Positions 1 to 11,040 of a stretch of 64,000 bases of DNA are shown piece after piece; position 1 is the first letter of the stretch; each line of letters begins with the position of its first letter. This DNA is from Macrotis lagotis (Eukaryota; Chordata; Mammalia; Peramelemorphia; Peramelidae). Under the pieces are notes generated by a model. That model saw only the letters and a program-made list of their open reading frames with translations. It searched no databases and had not been told where the DNA came from. The position numbers and the translations under genes were made by a program. The stretch lies in the NCBI RefSeq assembly GCF_037893015.1, contig NC_133661.1, forward strand, positions 189,981,991 to 190,045,990, given 5' to 3'.

Positions 1-1482
1 GAGGAAAATAGGAAAGGAAAGGGATGGGAGAAAGGGGACAGGGGGAGGGTAAAGAGGGTGTAGGTGATAGAAGAGAAGGAAGATCATTGAAGAGGGTAGT
101 CAGATACACACACTTTTTAGGAGGAGCAAAGTAAAAGGAGAGAGAGAATAGAATAAATAGAATAAGTGGGAGTGGCTGGGAATAGGATGGAGAGAAATAT
201 AGCTAGTAGTAGCAACTATGAGAAAAAGTCTAGAAGCAATTTCTCTGATGAACTTATGACAAAGAATGCTATCCATCCCAAAGTCAGAGCTGATAATGTC
301 TGAATATAGACTGAAGCAAACTTTTTTTCCCTCTCTCACTTTATTTCTCCTGAAGTTTCTCTTTGTGGGGGGAGGTGGGAAATTATGTTTACTTCAACAG
401 GACAATTATATAATGTCTTACATGACTATGTATTTTTAACTTATATCAAATAACTTGCTTTCTCAATGGGGACAATAGAGTGGGAGAAAGGGAAAGAATT
501 TGGACCTCAAGGTTTTGGAAGTAAATGTTGAAATTTGCTTTGCCATGTAGCTGGGGATAGAAAAAAAATTTAAACATAAATTTAAAAAAATGAAAAGTAC
601 CCTTCCTCTTTGCTAGTACTAGAACCTGTTCCTCATCTTCCCTCTCCTCAACACTCTAAGTGGTGGTATATGCCAATCTGTAAACGAAGGTAGTAGATAC
701 CAATGCTAAATAATATAAAATTATAGGAATATAGGTAGAGGACACCACCCTCATTTAGAATAAGAGAAAACTGTAGACCAGGAAGTTACATGACCTGCCC
801 AAATTATATAGTGAAAGGAAAAAGAAGTTGAAATTAGATCAGCCGCCCCAGTGCTCTTTTCATTCCCTTTCATCTTTTCTAAATCACTCACTTTAATATT
901 CATCCAACTTATAATCAAAAGTCTTTGGTTCTTATCTTAACATTATTGCTCTCCCTCTCTCCCATCTTCCAACCACATATGACAAGAATTTCCAAAGCTA
1001 TACTTTCTCAAAAAGAAAAGAGCTGAGTTATACTGAGATAAGGAAATTACTTCCATTCTTCCTCTACCCAAGCTTCTAATCATTTTAAAGTTTTTTAAAG
1101 AAGACTGTAGAAAATGGTGATATTTGTCATAATCCTCTTACATAACAAATAACATCTCATTCTCCCACTCTCTCCGATCTGGACAAGAAGTGTAGAATAT
1201 TTGTGTACCTGTCTCATGACCATTAGAGTCCCTGCTTTGGAGTGATTTGGGGAAACAAAGCTGAATACATTCATAAATAAATCATATAGCCAGTTCCATC
1301 AGATAAGTGATTAGCTCTATGTTATTAGATATTTTTTGGAAGGCACAAGTAACTAGATACTATGATCTCAGGTAAACTAATCTCTGTTGTCCTTGAGAAG
1401 GTATCCAATCATGACTAGAAACTGGTTGAGACAAAAAAAATGTTCTGATAGTAGTCAGCGTCTATTTTCGTATTATATATAT
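1..1482. other. Gene-free flank
   Basis: The first 200 bases are purine-rich (G and A). The rest is ordinary AT-rich sequence. I see no exon, RNA gene or recognisable transposon here. Confidence 0.5.
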
Positions 1483-1493
1483 ATATATATATA

Positions 1494-1543
<50 letters not shown>
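1476..1543. repeat. (AT)n microsatellite
   Basis: An almost pure TA dinucleotide tract of about 65 bases with one TCTA interruption. Open frames across it on both strands are only runs of alternating Tyr and Ile. Confidence 0.95.
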
Positions 1544-1547
<4 letters not shown>

Positions 1548-2163
1548 CAGGTGTTGTCATTTTGAACTGAGTGAACAGAAAACATCATTCCATGGAATAT
1601 TTGGTCTTTTTGTCTAGGAGTAGCCATGATGAACAGAAGCAACAGGGACCCATGAAGATAACTGCATTTTGTGTGGTAACATTTGTCACAGAGGATGAAC
1701 AATTAGAGAAATTAAATGATAATCATTCAAAATAAGGCAATAGATATTTTCACAGTTGAGTTCTTCAATATGAAAGTGAACAAAGGATTTAGTGAAAGAA
1801 AAATTATATTGGGGAAAAAAGTTTGAGGTTTTAAAAAGGCTATTATTCAGAAGAGGAAAATATGCTAATGGACAGAATGGGTAGGTAAACAGAGTTGTAA
1901 TCAAACAGATTTTGGGTTGAATTCAGTCTCTGCCACCTATTAGCTGTATGATACTAGAGGTAAATCTTTAAATTATCTAAATATCAACTTTCTTAATTAT
2001 AAAATGAAGGTCATTACCTTATTTTTATAGTTTCTGCCTCCCAAGGCTTTAAAGGCCAAAGAGAATTTTGCATCAGTCAATTCTTTGAATTCTAATTAAA
2101 TTAATTCTTGGGGCAGAGGGGACAAAAGGTTTTCAAATTTGTGATATTAAAATTGGCCATTTT

Positions 2164-2306
2164 AGGAGCAATTAGTTGTGCTGTGGATAGAGCACCAGCC
2201 CTGAAGTCAGGAAGACCTGAGTTCAAATCCAGCCTCAGACACTAATAAATACCTAGTGTGTGAACTTGGGCAAGTCACTTAACCCCATTGCCTTGCAAAA
2301 AAAAAA
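2164..2306 (+). mobile_element. WSINE1-type SINE
   Basis: Marsupial tRNA-derived SINE in plus orientation. It has the GTGGATAGAGCACC box, GAGTTCAAATCC (B-box region), the CACTTAACCCCATTGCCTTG segment and an A-tail. The head is diverged. Confidence 0.9.
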
Positions 2307-3350
2307 TGTCCTTTTTATCTTCTATGATTTCCTTGATACTTTGTTAATTAAGAATTCTCCTTCTCATAATAATTACTTAATTTTTGGGTAACCCATGATA
2401 AGATTAGAAGAGATATAGATAAAATATATTTCACAATTTTAGTTAGAGGGATGTCTTAACCACAGATTTAGGTGATCATAAAAGCTAAAATGGATTACTT
2501 CAATTACACTAAATTTAAAAAACTTTGAATGAATAGAAATTAAACCAAGTTAATAGGAGTATAGTTTTCAAAGTTCTGAAAAATGAGAAATATGCTCTTC
2601 TGGAGTACTGTTATACCTCTCCCATTTTCTATCATTCATGGAATATGAATTCTCATATTCCTTCTTTGAAGTTTATTCCTTTTAATTTTGCAAAATTCAT
2701 TTTAGCTAGTCTATATTTGTTCTGTCTTTTATATTTCTATAGTCATTAATGTATTGTTTTCTTCTTTTGCATACTAAATTTTCATCAGTTCATGGAAACC
2801 TTTTCATGTTTCACTGCAGACATATTTATTGCTTATTAAAGCATAATAATATTCCTTTGCACCTATAAAGCAAAATTTAGTGATGCTACATTCCAAGATC
2901 AATTGCCTCTATTTCAATACAAACATTACATAATAATTTGTACTTCAATAATTTTTGTTCTGTCACTGCTAGTGCAAACATCATTGCCCTTCAAAGAAAC
3001 AACAGAAGCAAAATCTCTACCATCGTGCCACTTCTCTTCCCACCCAAATGATGTAGCGATTCTGTCACTTCATTAATCGCACACCTAAAAAATTAAATTT
3101 TTATCATCTTTAACTTTCTTTGTCAGACTCTGTTGATACTTTTAACATTTTCTGACACTCTTTTACAAATCTGAACAAAGGTTTTTTTTGGATTTATCAT
3201 TTGTTACTTTAAGTAGCCTCCTCTTCTGTACATATCTATTTCATACTCAATTTGGTTGGTAAGTTCTCCATGCAACTACATTAGTCTCTTTAAGTAATTC
3301 CAATTTGTCTTCCTTAGTGAAATAACTTCTCTTTCTGTCTTCAGAATTTC
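2307..3350. other. AT-rich spacer, possible LINE remnant
   Basis: No gene is seen. Around 2780-2960 the sequence loosely resembles the reverse strand of a marsupial L1 3' region, but it is too diverged to assign firmly. Confidence 0.35.
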
Positions 3351-3484
3351 ATTTTTATTTTTTTTTAATTTTTGCAAGGCAGAGGGGGTTAAGTGACTTG
3401 TCCAAGTTCACACAGCTAGGTGATTATTAAGTGTCTAAGGTCAGATCTTAAGTCAAATCCTCCTGACTCCAAGGCTAGTGCTGC
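3351..3484 (-). mobile_element. WSINE1-type SINE (5' truncated)
   Basis: Minus-oriented copy starting with a T-tract and TTTTTGCAAGGCA. It continues through the CACACAGCTAGGTGATTATT segment and stops before the tRNA head. Confidence 0.85.
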
Positions 3485-3489
3485 AAAAA

Positions 3490-3852
3490 TCTATAACAAC
3501 GCAATGGCCACACCCCAGTAGCACACTTGCCAGATGCAAGGTTGAGGGTAACTGACAGACCTCAAACTCATAGGTGAATTAGGATGGTATCATTGAGTAG
3601 AATGAAAGAATAAGAATAATTTGTTCCAATAGTCATGAAGATAGCTGAAGTGGAAGCTATTGAAGGCTTAATACATAGTCAGACAAGAAAGATACCAAAG
3701 TTGTCATCTTGCCACATGGATTTCAATGTCTCTGCTAGAGAAAAGGATGCTGATGGCTTTGTGAGGCAATTCTGCCTCACTTAAAACCAACTCACACATG
3801 ATTCATCCATGATGTCGCTGGTCCTCTTTGAAAATAAAGGAAAACCAACAAT
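3490..3852 (+). mobile_element. RTE-tailed SINE (MAR1-like)
   Basis: The body has the CAGATGCAAGG and AAGTTGTCATCTTG segments of marsupial RTE-mobilised SINEs. It ends with GATGTCGCTGGTCCTCTTTG and an AAATAAAGGAAAACCAAC-like tail. That tail resembles the 3' end of the RTE LINE at 47.6-48.7 kb. Confidence 0.7.
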
Positions 3853-5227
3853 TTTCCTCTGAACTCATAGAAATCTATTTTCCCCAAATCTAGGGTTTCT
3901 GTAAAACATTGGCTGTTCTTCTACATCATATACTATGAGAATGGTCACTTACTCTGAAGATTCTCAGCGTTTTTCACCCCAACAATAAGATCTTCTATAT
4001 AAGTAAAAATCAGATATTGTATAGAATTCCCATTTTCTGGTTCTCCTACCTTTTGAAGAAAAAAAAAACTATAATTAATCCAAGTTAAGAAGTTACTATC
4101 TACTCAGTTTTTGGAGAAAGAGACTGAAAACAGAGGACAGCAAGGCAAAATCAGACACAGAGGGACAGAGATATAGAGAAAAAGAGAAAATGAAAGACTG
4201 AGATCTCGATCATTCTAGACAATTGAAGTCTCTAATAACTATTATGTTTCTGTGCCATACTTCTGAAGTTTCCCAAAGTTCTTTTTCGATTTAGATAGAA
4301 TATCCCAAAGTGATAAAATCTCTTCTGTTTCTTCATCCATTAATCATCACTGAAATGCTCTTCACCATGCTTCTTTCTCTACCTCACCCTAACCTGGATT
4401 TTCTCACTTAAATGTACCTGCTTATAAAATGTCCCCTTTATATATCCTGATTCTTTTTAAAAAGAAAAATTTAATAATCCAAAGCCATATAACAGCAATA
4501 GGTGTCATCCCACCATGATTCAATAACAGCTATAAAAATTTGCCTTCATGCACTATAGTATATGCTGCTGATGGATTCTTCCTGTTTGCCCACTCACACA
4601 ATATTTATTGCTTCTACCATAGGTAATATCCTATGTTTGAAATTAAGGGCAATTGCAAAGATGATGAAACAAGCTCCTTGCTTCCTAGAATCTTTCCAAC
4701 TGCTGTAGTTGAAGATTGTTTTTTTCTATAACTCTTCTTATTTTCACCCCAGGTCATTTCTGACTCTTTAGGCTTCTAAACTCTTATAAGAAATCACTTA
4801 TTTCATCTTCATTAATACATGTTCCTCAAAGGGGATTCATGGCTTAGAATTTTACACATGGTCATTTGAAGTAAGCATGGAATTTCAATGACAAATATTT
4901 CTTAAGGTATTTATTATCAAGTTCAGTATTGTCCAAGTATAATCTTATGCAAATAAGAATTCAATTTATGGCATTGAATACATAAAAAAATGGATATCAT
5001 CAGTACCAAAGTGGCCTAGGGTTACAGTTCTCACCTCTGCACAATTACAGAGGAGGTGGAAGCTGAAGATATAAATCAATAATCAGCTATAAATAGAAAA
5101 CTAACAACAAAGACAGACTGAAGATGAATTTACAATTAAATTTCTGGCAGTCTAGCATATCATTCAATGGTTTAAGACTGGTCAAGAAGATCCTGAATTA
5201 TCTCTTGATTGTGATTAACAAAATCCA
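3853..5227. other. 3' flank of OR-1, no recognised element
   Basis: About 1.4 kb of unremarkable AT-rich sequence downstream of OR-1. A minus-strand AATAAA (TTTATT at 4910-4915) lies about 0.3 kb beyond the OR-1 stop and could serve as its poly(A) signal. Confidence 0.4.
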
Positions 5228-6166
5228 TCATGAAATCTCCATAGAACCAGCAATCTTCTTGGTTAGTCTTTTAACTGACATTTTCATGTCCTTATTCCTA
5301 AATGTATATATGATAGGATTCAAGAGTGGAGTTATAAGAAAGATAAAAATGAGCAAAAATTTATCCAAAGATAATGTGGGAACTTGCCACACATAGACAA
5401 AGAAACAAGGAGCAAAAAACAAGAATACCACAGAGAGGTGAGCAGAGAGCGTGGAAAAAGCCTTGGACAAACCAGCTGAAGAGTGGTGTCTGACAGTGAC
5501 CAGAATAATGATATAGGAGATCATAAGGAAAAAGAAGGTGCCCATGGTGATAACGCCACTATTTACAGTTACCCCATATACCACTCTGGAGGTATCTATG
5601 CAGGCAAGTTTTGCTACCTGGGGGAAGTCACAATAAAAGCTTTCAAGCTTGTTAGGGCCACAGAATGGCAAATTTATAACAAAAACAAACTGAGATACTG
5701 AATGGAGTATCCCAATCATCCAGGCAATCACTGCAAAACGAATGCATGCTTTACGGTTCATAATAATCAAGTAATGGAGAGGCTTACAGATGGCTGCATA
5801 TCTGTCATAGGCCATGGCTATCAACAAGATCAGCTCAGTCCCTCCTATTAAATGAATAAAAAACATCTGGATCATGCACCCTGGGAAGGTAATGACCTTA
5901 CGTTCACTGAAAATGTCAAGGATCATCTTTGGAACAGTTGTAGAAGATAGACCAAAGTCAGTGAGAGAAAGGTTGGCCAGCAAGAAGTACATAGGGGAGT
6001 GAAGGTGAGAGTCAAAAATCACAGTGAACACAATGAAGAGGTTTCCCAGCACTATTCCCACATAGAATGAAAAGAAAAACAAAAAGAGGAAAATCTTCAT
6101 CTCCCAGGAAGTTGTCAGTTCCAGCATCACAAATTCAGTTACCAGAGTGTTGTTTATACCATCCAT
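5228..6166 (-). CDS. Olfactory receptor, family 4 (OR4F/OR4K-like), OR-1
   Basis: Intact single-exon class II olfactory receptor of 312 residues, a seven-helix G-protein-coupled odorant receptor of the sensory neuron membrane. Visible hallmarks: N-glycosylation site N5-N6-T7; GN in helix 1 (41-42); LHSPMYFLL at 55-63; [15 protein letters not shown] at 118-132; SY in helix 5 (217-218); KAFSTLSAH at 235-243; NPIIY in helix 7 (283-287). Extracellular cysteines C97, C169, C179 and C189 are present. The start is the ATG of MDGINN, which aligns with the starts of OR-2 and OR-3. An upstream in-frame ATG adds eight residues with no counterpart. Position 124, usually Val, is Ala. By hand count it is about 76% identical to OR-2. 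The OR4F-like assignment rests on overall resemblance; the exact orthologue is not determined. Confidence 0.96.
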   Translation of the reverse strand: MDGINNTLVTEFVMLELTTSWEMKIFLFLFFFSFYVGIVLGNLFIVFTVIFDSHLHSPMYFLLANLSLTDFGLSSTTVPKMILDIFSERKVITFPGCMIQMFFIHLIGGTELILLIAMAYDRYAAICKPLHYLIIMNRKACIRFAVIAWMIGILHSVSQFVFVINLPFCGPNKLESFYCDFPQVAKLACIDTSRVVYGVTVNSGVITMGTFFFLMISYIIILVTVRHHSSAGLSKAFSTLSAHLSVVFLFFAPCFFVYVWQVPTLSLDKFLLIFIFLITPLLNPIIYTFRNKDMKMSVKRLTKKIAGSMEIS

Positions 6167-6201
6167 TTTGAGAATTAATATCACAGACACTGAAATGACC
6201 T
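6167..6201 (-). promoter_or_regulatory. 5' UTR and splice acceptor of the OR-1 coding exon
   Basis: Read on the minus strand, a pyrimidine-rich tract ends in TTTAG at 6200-6201. GTCATTTCAG and a short leader run from there to the ATG. The same acceptor-plus-leader arrangement, at the same distance, precedes OR-2 and OR-3, so I take it as the 3' splice site joining the coding exon to a non-coding first exon. Confidence 0.75.
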
Positions 6202-6472
6202 AAAGGTAGAGAAAAAGCAAGAAATTAGAAGTGTAGGGAATTAAATTGGTTGTCCTATTTATTCCACCAATGACTTTGGAAGGTCATAGATAGGTAACAT
6301 GGGAGTTGCAAGAAATCTGAAAGACCATACAATTAAGAAAAGAAGGTTGAGAAACAGAATAAATTGAGTATAGGGAGCAGGAAGGAGTTGAGTGGTAAGA
6401 GGGACAAAGAAATTACCAAGAAATATCAAAGAGAATGCAGTTGACTGAGCAGACAGAAGTAGAAGAGAAACA

Positions 6473-6890
6473 TATAGTATTCCCTAGTACAATATTCCAT
6501 CACAATTATATGCTACAAATTTCTTTGCCACCACAAAGAGTTGCTACGAATGGGGATTTTTTGTATATAGAGGTTCTTTTCCTGTTTTTAGATCTTTTGG
6601 GGGTTCTAGATTTAGTAGTGGTATTGTTGGATCAAAGGGTATGCACAATTTGACAGCCCCTTACACATAGTTCCAAATCATTGTCCAGAATGATGCCTTA
6701 GTATGCCTATTTTTTCATATGCCCTCCAGCATTTATCATTTTCCATGTCTGTCGAGTGATCGAATCTGATAGTGTGATGGTGATGTGCCTCAGAGTTTTC
6801 ATTAGCATTTCTCTAATCAATAAAGATTTAGAATACTTTTAATTTGACTCCATAGCTTTGATTTCTTCTGAAAATTGAACAGGTGACCTA
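6473..6890 (-). mobile_element. L1 fragment (ORF2 3' portion)
   Basis: The reverse complement matches the marsupial L1 3' ORF2 region, with the TTTGATCC / ACCCTTTGATCCAACAATAC-type segment around 6627-6645 and the CAATGATTTGGA stretch at 6670-6690. Truncated at both ends. It lies just upstream of the CCDC115 copy. Confidence 0.7.
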
Positions 6891-7039
6891 GATGGTAACA
6901 AGACCACAATTTAAATCTAAGAGAGCAAACTCCAAATATATTGTTTCGTCTACTACTTCATATGGTAGAGAATGGTTTTTCATCTTAAAAAAAAAAAATT
7001 GAACCTCTACCCTTATAGAGAGTATAGAAGGGGAACTGG

Positions 7040-7153
7040 CAGGTGCGGGTCTCATGCCCACAATGAAGATGGCGCTTTAGGTCTCGCGCAGTGGCTGACG
7101 GGTGCTCGCTGATTGGCTGGCCGCGGAAGATGCCTCAGCGGCTTCCGGTGGGG
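7040..7153 (+). promoter_or_regulatory. GC-rich, promoter-like leader of the CCDC115 copy
   Basis: An abrupt GC-rich, CpG-bearing stretch in AT-rich surroundings. It contains AAGATGGCGC (YY1-like, 7066-7075), ATTGG (inverted CCAAT, 7112-7116) and CTTCCGGT (ETS-like, 7142-7149). In known mammals CCDC115 lies head-to-head with IMP4 on a CpG promoter, and these motifs fit a piece of that promoter or 5' UTR carried with the copy. Function here is inferred. Confidence 0.5.
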
Positions 7154-7816
7154 ATGGCGATGGCTGGGGATCGGCTTAGTGGAGCCCCCGCGGTCTCCGG
7201 AGCCGAAGCCCTGCGAGCCCTAAACCTCCGGCTGGATTCGCACCTCCTGCAGTTGCTCGTGGAGATGGAGGAGCTGGAAGGGAAGCGGGTGGCGCTGAAC
7301 GCCCGAGTGGAGGAGGGCTGGTTCTCCCTCTCCAAGGCTCGCTATGCCATGGGCGCCCGGGCGGTGGGCGCCCTCCAGTACAGCTCCTCCATGGCTCCCC
7401 TCTTCCGGGTCAGCACCAGGGAGCCCGAGCCGGGCCGGCCTGACTTCCGGCTGATTTCCCCCAGACTGGAGTCCCCGAAGGTCATGAGGCCCAAGGAGGC
7501 GCAAAGTGGGATGCCCGCGGGAGAGCCAAAGTCGGGGTCTCCGGTGCTTCGCAGGCGGCCCCAGCCTCGGGGGTCGTCCCTGCAGCCCGCGCCGCCGGCA
7601 GTGACCCCCGTGACTCCCCCTGAGCGGGATCCGCTGACCTGGTTTGGCATCCTGGTGCCCCGGAGCCTGCGGCAGGCCCAGGGGAGCTTCCGGGCAGCGC
7701 TGCTTTTGGCAGGGGAGATTGCCGGGCTCCAGAGCCACATCGAGTGGGAAAGAGCCCAGGTGCAGGCCCTCCGTCAGGAGAAGCAGAAGCTGCTCGATCG
7801 GCTGAAGGTGGCATGA
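7154..7816 (+). CDS. CCDC115: CCDC115 (Vma22-like V-ATPase assembly factor), intronless copy
   Basis: Uninterrupted frame of 220 residues. It matches the vertebrate protein CCDC115, the Vma22-related factor that helps assemble the V-ATPase Vo sector at the ER/Golgi. Recognisable blocks are LEGKRVALNARVEEGW (41-56), SLSKARYAMGA (58-68), DPLTWFGILVPRSLRQAQ (159-176) and a C-terminal helical stretch ending EKQKLLDRLKVA. The middle, about 85-155, is Pro/Arg-rich and poorly conserved. The human protein is about 180 residues, so this is longer at the N terminus and in the middle. The frame stays open upstream to 7091 but only from GTG. ATG at 7154 and 7160 have G at -3 and +4, while ATG 7130 has +4 C. 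The normal gene has several exons and this has none, so it is most likely a retrocopy. It is GC-rich, intact, antisense in the OR-1 intron and absent from the paralogous OR-2 intron. Whether it is expressed is unknown. Confidence 0.85.
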   Translation: MAMAGDRLSGAPAVSGAEALRALNLRLDSHLLQLLVEMEELEGKRVALNARVEEGWFSLSKARYAMGARAVGALQYSSSMAPLFRVSTREPEPGRPDFRLISPRLESPKVMRPKEAQSGMPAGEPKSGSPVLRRRPQPRGSSLQPAPPAVTPVTPPERDPLTWFGILVPRSLRQAQGSFRAALLLAGEIAGLQSHIEWERAQVQALRQEKQKLLDRLKVA

Positions 7817-8293
7817 GCACATTCAGAATTCAGATAAAGAATTTATTCTCTTTGTTTGATGATTATCAAAAAAATAGTTAAATATTTTCCTGTTCTGAAA
7901 AAAATGACACTTCCTCAGCCTTCCAAGATTCCCCCTATCACTTTAAATGGCACATGGAAATTACTAGTAATAGCTTGAATAAGATGAAATATATTTTTCC
8001 ATTGTCATTGAGACTCAAAATCATAAAGAAGTAAGCTAATGTGTAACCTTGACAGAATCGTAGCATTCTTTTCGTCTTAACCGAAAACATATTTGAAAAA
8101 GTGTAGTAATGCTTAATATACAAATATTCTATATCTGGATGTAAATGGGCTGAAATCTGAGGAAAAATAAACACTCAAAAGAGAAATACCATATTACACA
8201 TAATTATCAGCATGGATAAAATGAAGCATTTCTATAGTTATTGATGCTTAACAGTTAACAGTACCAGATAAAGGAGTCAAGAGTACTCTGGTT
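7817..8293 (+). other. Possible 3' UTR of the CCDC115 copy
   Basis: AT-rich sequence after the stop. An AATAAA lies near 8166, but no clear A-tail follows it. I could not fix the 3' end or the target-site duplication of the retrocopy. Confidence 0.35.
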
Positions 8294-8458
8294 GGGGCGG
8301 CTAGGTGGCACAGTGGATAGAGCACTGGCCCTGGAGTCAGGAGTACCTGAGTTCAAGTCTGGCCTCAGACACTTAATTACCTAGCTGTGTGGCCTTGGGC
8401 AAGCCACTTAACCCTATTGCCTTGCAAAAACTAAAAGCAAACAAACAAACAAAAAAAA
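8294..8458 (+). mobile_element. WSINE1-type SINE
   Basis: Near-consensus copy from GGGGCGGCTAGGTGGCACAG to an A-rich tail. Flanks AGTACTCTGG and AGTAGTCTGG are a likely imperfect target-site duplication. Not present at the paralogous place in the OR-2 intron. Confidence 0.92.
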
Positions 8459-10150
8459 GTAGTCTGGTCATACAAGAACCACAAAGTGCCTACCTCCATG
8501 TTTTCTCAAATATTCAAGCAATTAATGTACTTTTATTAAAAAAAATAAATAAATGAAGGAAGGAAAAAGAAAAATCAAAATGAGCTCTGTATGGTTATAA
8601 TGACCAAGTATGAATTTGATATAAAAAAAAAAGATGAGAAAATTGTGCCTTTTAATTTGAAGACTGGGGTTAGGGAGTATCTATGAGTTTGGATCAATAC
8701 AAAATCAAATTGTGTTAATTTCTGATGAACTTTTTTTTTCTCATTTTTGCTCTGGAGGAGATGGAAAGGATCTATTCAGAAATACAGATTATGTAAAAAC
8801 AAATAATTAAAAAGAAAAACTAACAAAAATATCCTCTTGAAAAGAACTGAGTGTCATGAGGTTTTTTTCTTTAGCTAAAGGATACATTAACCTTGCCCTC
8901 CAGAGTTCCAAATTTTTAGTTACACTAAAAAATCAAAATATAGGTAAGAAAAATGTCTTCTTAAAGATGAAATAATTTATTTTACTCATAAAGCTTGTGC
9001 ATGGAAGATGAAGATGCAGTATTGACAAAGTTGCTTCATCCCTTTTTTAGAAATTATTTTATACTAGCATTCATTATTAGTAAAAAGCCTAGTACTGCTT
9101 ACTATACCAGTTTTGTGTGTTTGCATTTGAATGGTGACAGGGAAAAATAGTTTATCAAACACTTCTAGAATAGAAAAATCAAATATACTTACCACCAGGC
9201 TCAAATCAAGAAAATTGCTGTGAATGTAATCTAGACATAATAACTAATAGTAATTCAATTTTTAAATCATCCCAATCCAAAATAAAAAGTCCAAAACACT
9301 TTGAGAAGAATTTAAGAGGTTCAAACTAATAGAAGGTCTAAGAGCCAAAGGACAAAAGAAACAAAAGGGGAAGGTAAAAAAGACATAGCAAGAAAGGAAG
9401 AGATGTTTTAAAAACCATCAGAAGCAGAGAGGAGGAAAAAGGCAGGAACTTATTTTTGTGTTGTTGGGATTATTTCTATTGAAAGTATGAGACAAATGTC
9501 CAGAGGTTAGCTGGTGGTACCTGGATCACAGAGTACTTACTCAATCTGAATTAGGGTTTTTTCAAACAGTTCATACTAACTCTTTTGTGCATCACAAGGG
9601 TGACCTCTGGGCATTGTTATGAAGGATAATCTGAAATCATGACCCTGAGAGTACTTTAACAAAACAAATGGAGATCTTTCGGACCTCTACTGAAGGGGGT
9701 GGGGAGACATATTAGTCTCCTCTGTTTACTCAGAAAATGTCATCTTTTGTGTCTTCCAAGCAATCCATATGATGAGCTCCCCAGGTAGTTTGTCTCCAGG
9801 TGTAAATATTTGACTCTTGGGAAAGCAACCTCTACAAAAGGAAATAGAGGTATACATTTTAATTAAAAAAAAAAAGAAGGGGGGGAAGAAATCAGAAACA
9901 AAGATTTTGCTTTATATAAAAGAAATCTGGAAATGGTATTTGGGATAATCTAATAAATGAAAAAAAAAACTTAATTGCCCAGGTCACACTTCAAGACATT
10001 TAGAAACCACAAATAACCCTAATCTCTTTATTTTCAGTCTAATCTTTCATATCAGAATATAGCCATTTTCTATGAAAGAAAAAGTTATAAAGTTGTTCCT
10101 TCTCACAAGGGCTGAATTGGTCTGGCTAAAGTTGACTCTAATTTAGTTTT
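8459..10150. other. OR-1 intron, unique sequence
   Basis: No gene is seen. From about 9.7 kb the sequence aligns with 32.75 kb onward in the OR-2 intron, as part of the tandem duplication. Confidence 0.5.
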
Positions 10151-10450
10151 ATCAACTCACCTGGATAGTCTCAGCAAGTTATTTAATCTTTTTGTGTCAC
10201 ATTTCACACACCTGTAAAATGAGAGTTGGATAAAATGTTGTCCAAGATCCATTTCAGTTCTGTATCTATGAATCTATATAAATCTGATGTGTTCCCCAGA
10301 TCCTAGGATGACAACAATCTAAGATAACAATAAAAGTTTTTTGCACTTCTCTATCATATTGCAATTTATGAAGCACTTTTTGAAAATCCTTTGAGATATA
10401 TGATTTTATTATCCTCATTTTTCAAGAGAAAATTCGATCTTAATTTCTAA
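10150..10450. mobile_element. Two MIR fragments
   Basis: A plus-oriented MIR end (10160-10260, with CACCTGTAAAATGAGAG) is followed by a minus-oriented one (10330-10450, with TTATTATCCTCATTTTTCA). Both have counterparts at 33.2-33.5 kb, so they predate the duplication. Confidence 0.65.
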
Positions 10451-10640
10451 GTCATTTATCCAAAATCACACCCTCAGAACACAAAATCAGATTTTCTGAA
10501 TGGAAGACAAGTGAACTTTACACAATGCCAATCTTCCCCTCAAGTAACTGATGTCTGTAGAACTGGATTCGTATGTCTTTCCCATTCTTTCACTCTACAT
10601 GTTCTAAAATATTGATGGCAGTTCTCTTTGAGGTGACAAC

Positions 10641-11040
10641 TGAAAATTGCAGAAATGCCCATCAATTGGGAGTGGCTGAATAGAATATGGTCATACTGGA
10701 ATGCTATTGTTGTGTAGAAAATAATGAGCTCATTAATTTTAGAAAACTTAAATGGGGGTGGCTAGGTGGCACAGTGGATTGAGCACCGGCCCTGGAGTCA
10801 GGAGTACCTGAGTTCAAATACAGCTTCAGACACCTAGCTGTGTGGCATAAGGCAAGCCACTTAACCCCATTCGCCTTGCGAAAACAAAAACCAACAAAAA
10901 AAACTTAAATAGACTTTCATAAAATAATGAAAAGCAAAATGAGCTGAACCAAGAGATCATTGTATACAGTAAAAGCAACATTGTTTTAAGGACAAATTTG
11001 AAAGACTTAGCTTATATGAAAACCACATAGAATCTATGAA
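10641..11040 (+). mobile_element. Older L1 3' end, left part
   Basis: Marsupial L1 3' region with the GAAATGCCCATCAATTGGG segment. It is interrupted by a WSINE1 at 10754 and split by the L1 at 11041-16295. Its right part resumes at 16308. Confidence 0.8.
10754..10899 (+). mobile_element. WSINE1-type SINE
   Basis: Full copy with an A-rich tail, inserted in the older L1. It is flanked by direct repeats AAAACTTAAAT on both sides. A short internal deletion removes part of the TTAATAATTACC segment. Confidence 0.93.

Noticed and set aside
7091-7153. Upstream extension of the CCDC115 frame starting at 7091
   Set aside because: It begins at GTG, not ATG, and the leader has promoter or UTR character. 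ATG 7154 or 7160 with good context is preferred.
7135-7822. Long minus-strand open frames opposite CCDC115 (up to 200 codons)
   Set aside because: Shadow frames caused by high GC and few stops. Their Pro/Gly/Arg-rich content matches no family.
7817-9900. Attempt to find the A-tail and target duplication of the CCDC115 retrocopy
   Set aside because: A-rich runs near 8540, 8625 and 9863 are possible tails. Only a weak AGAAGGGG match (near 7027 and 9875) was found, which is too short to support an end point.
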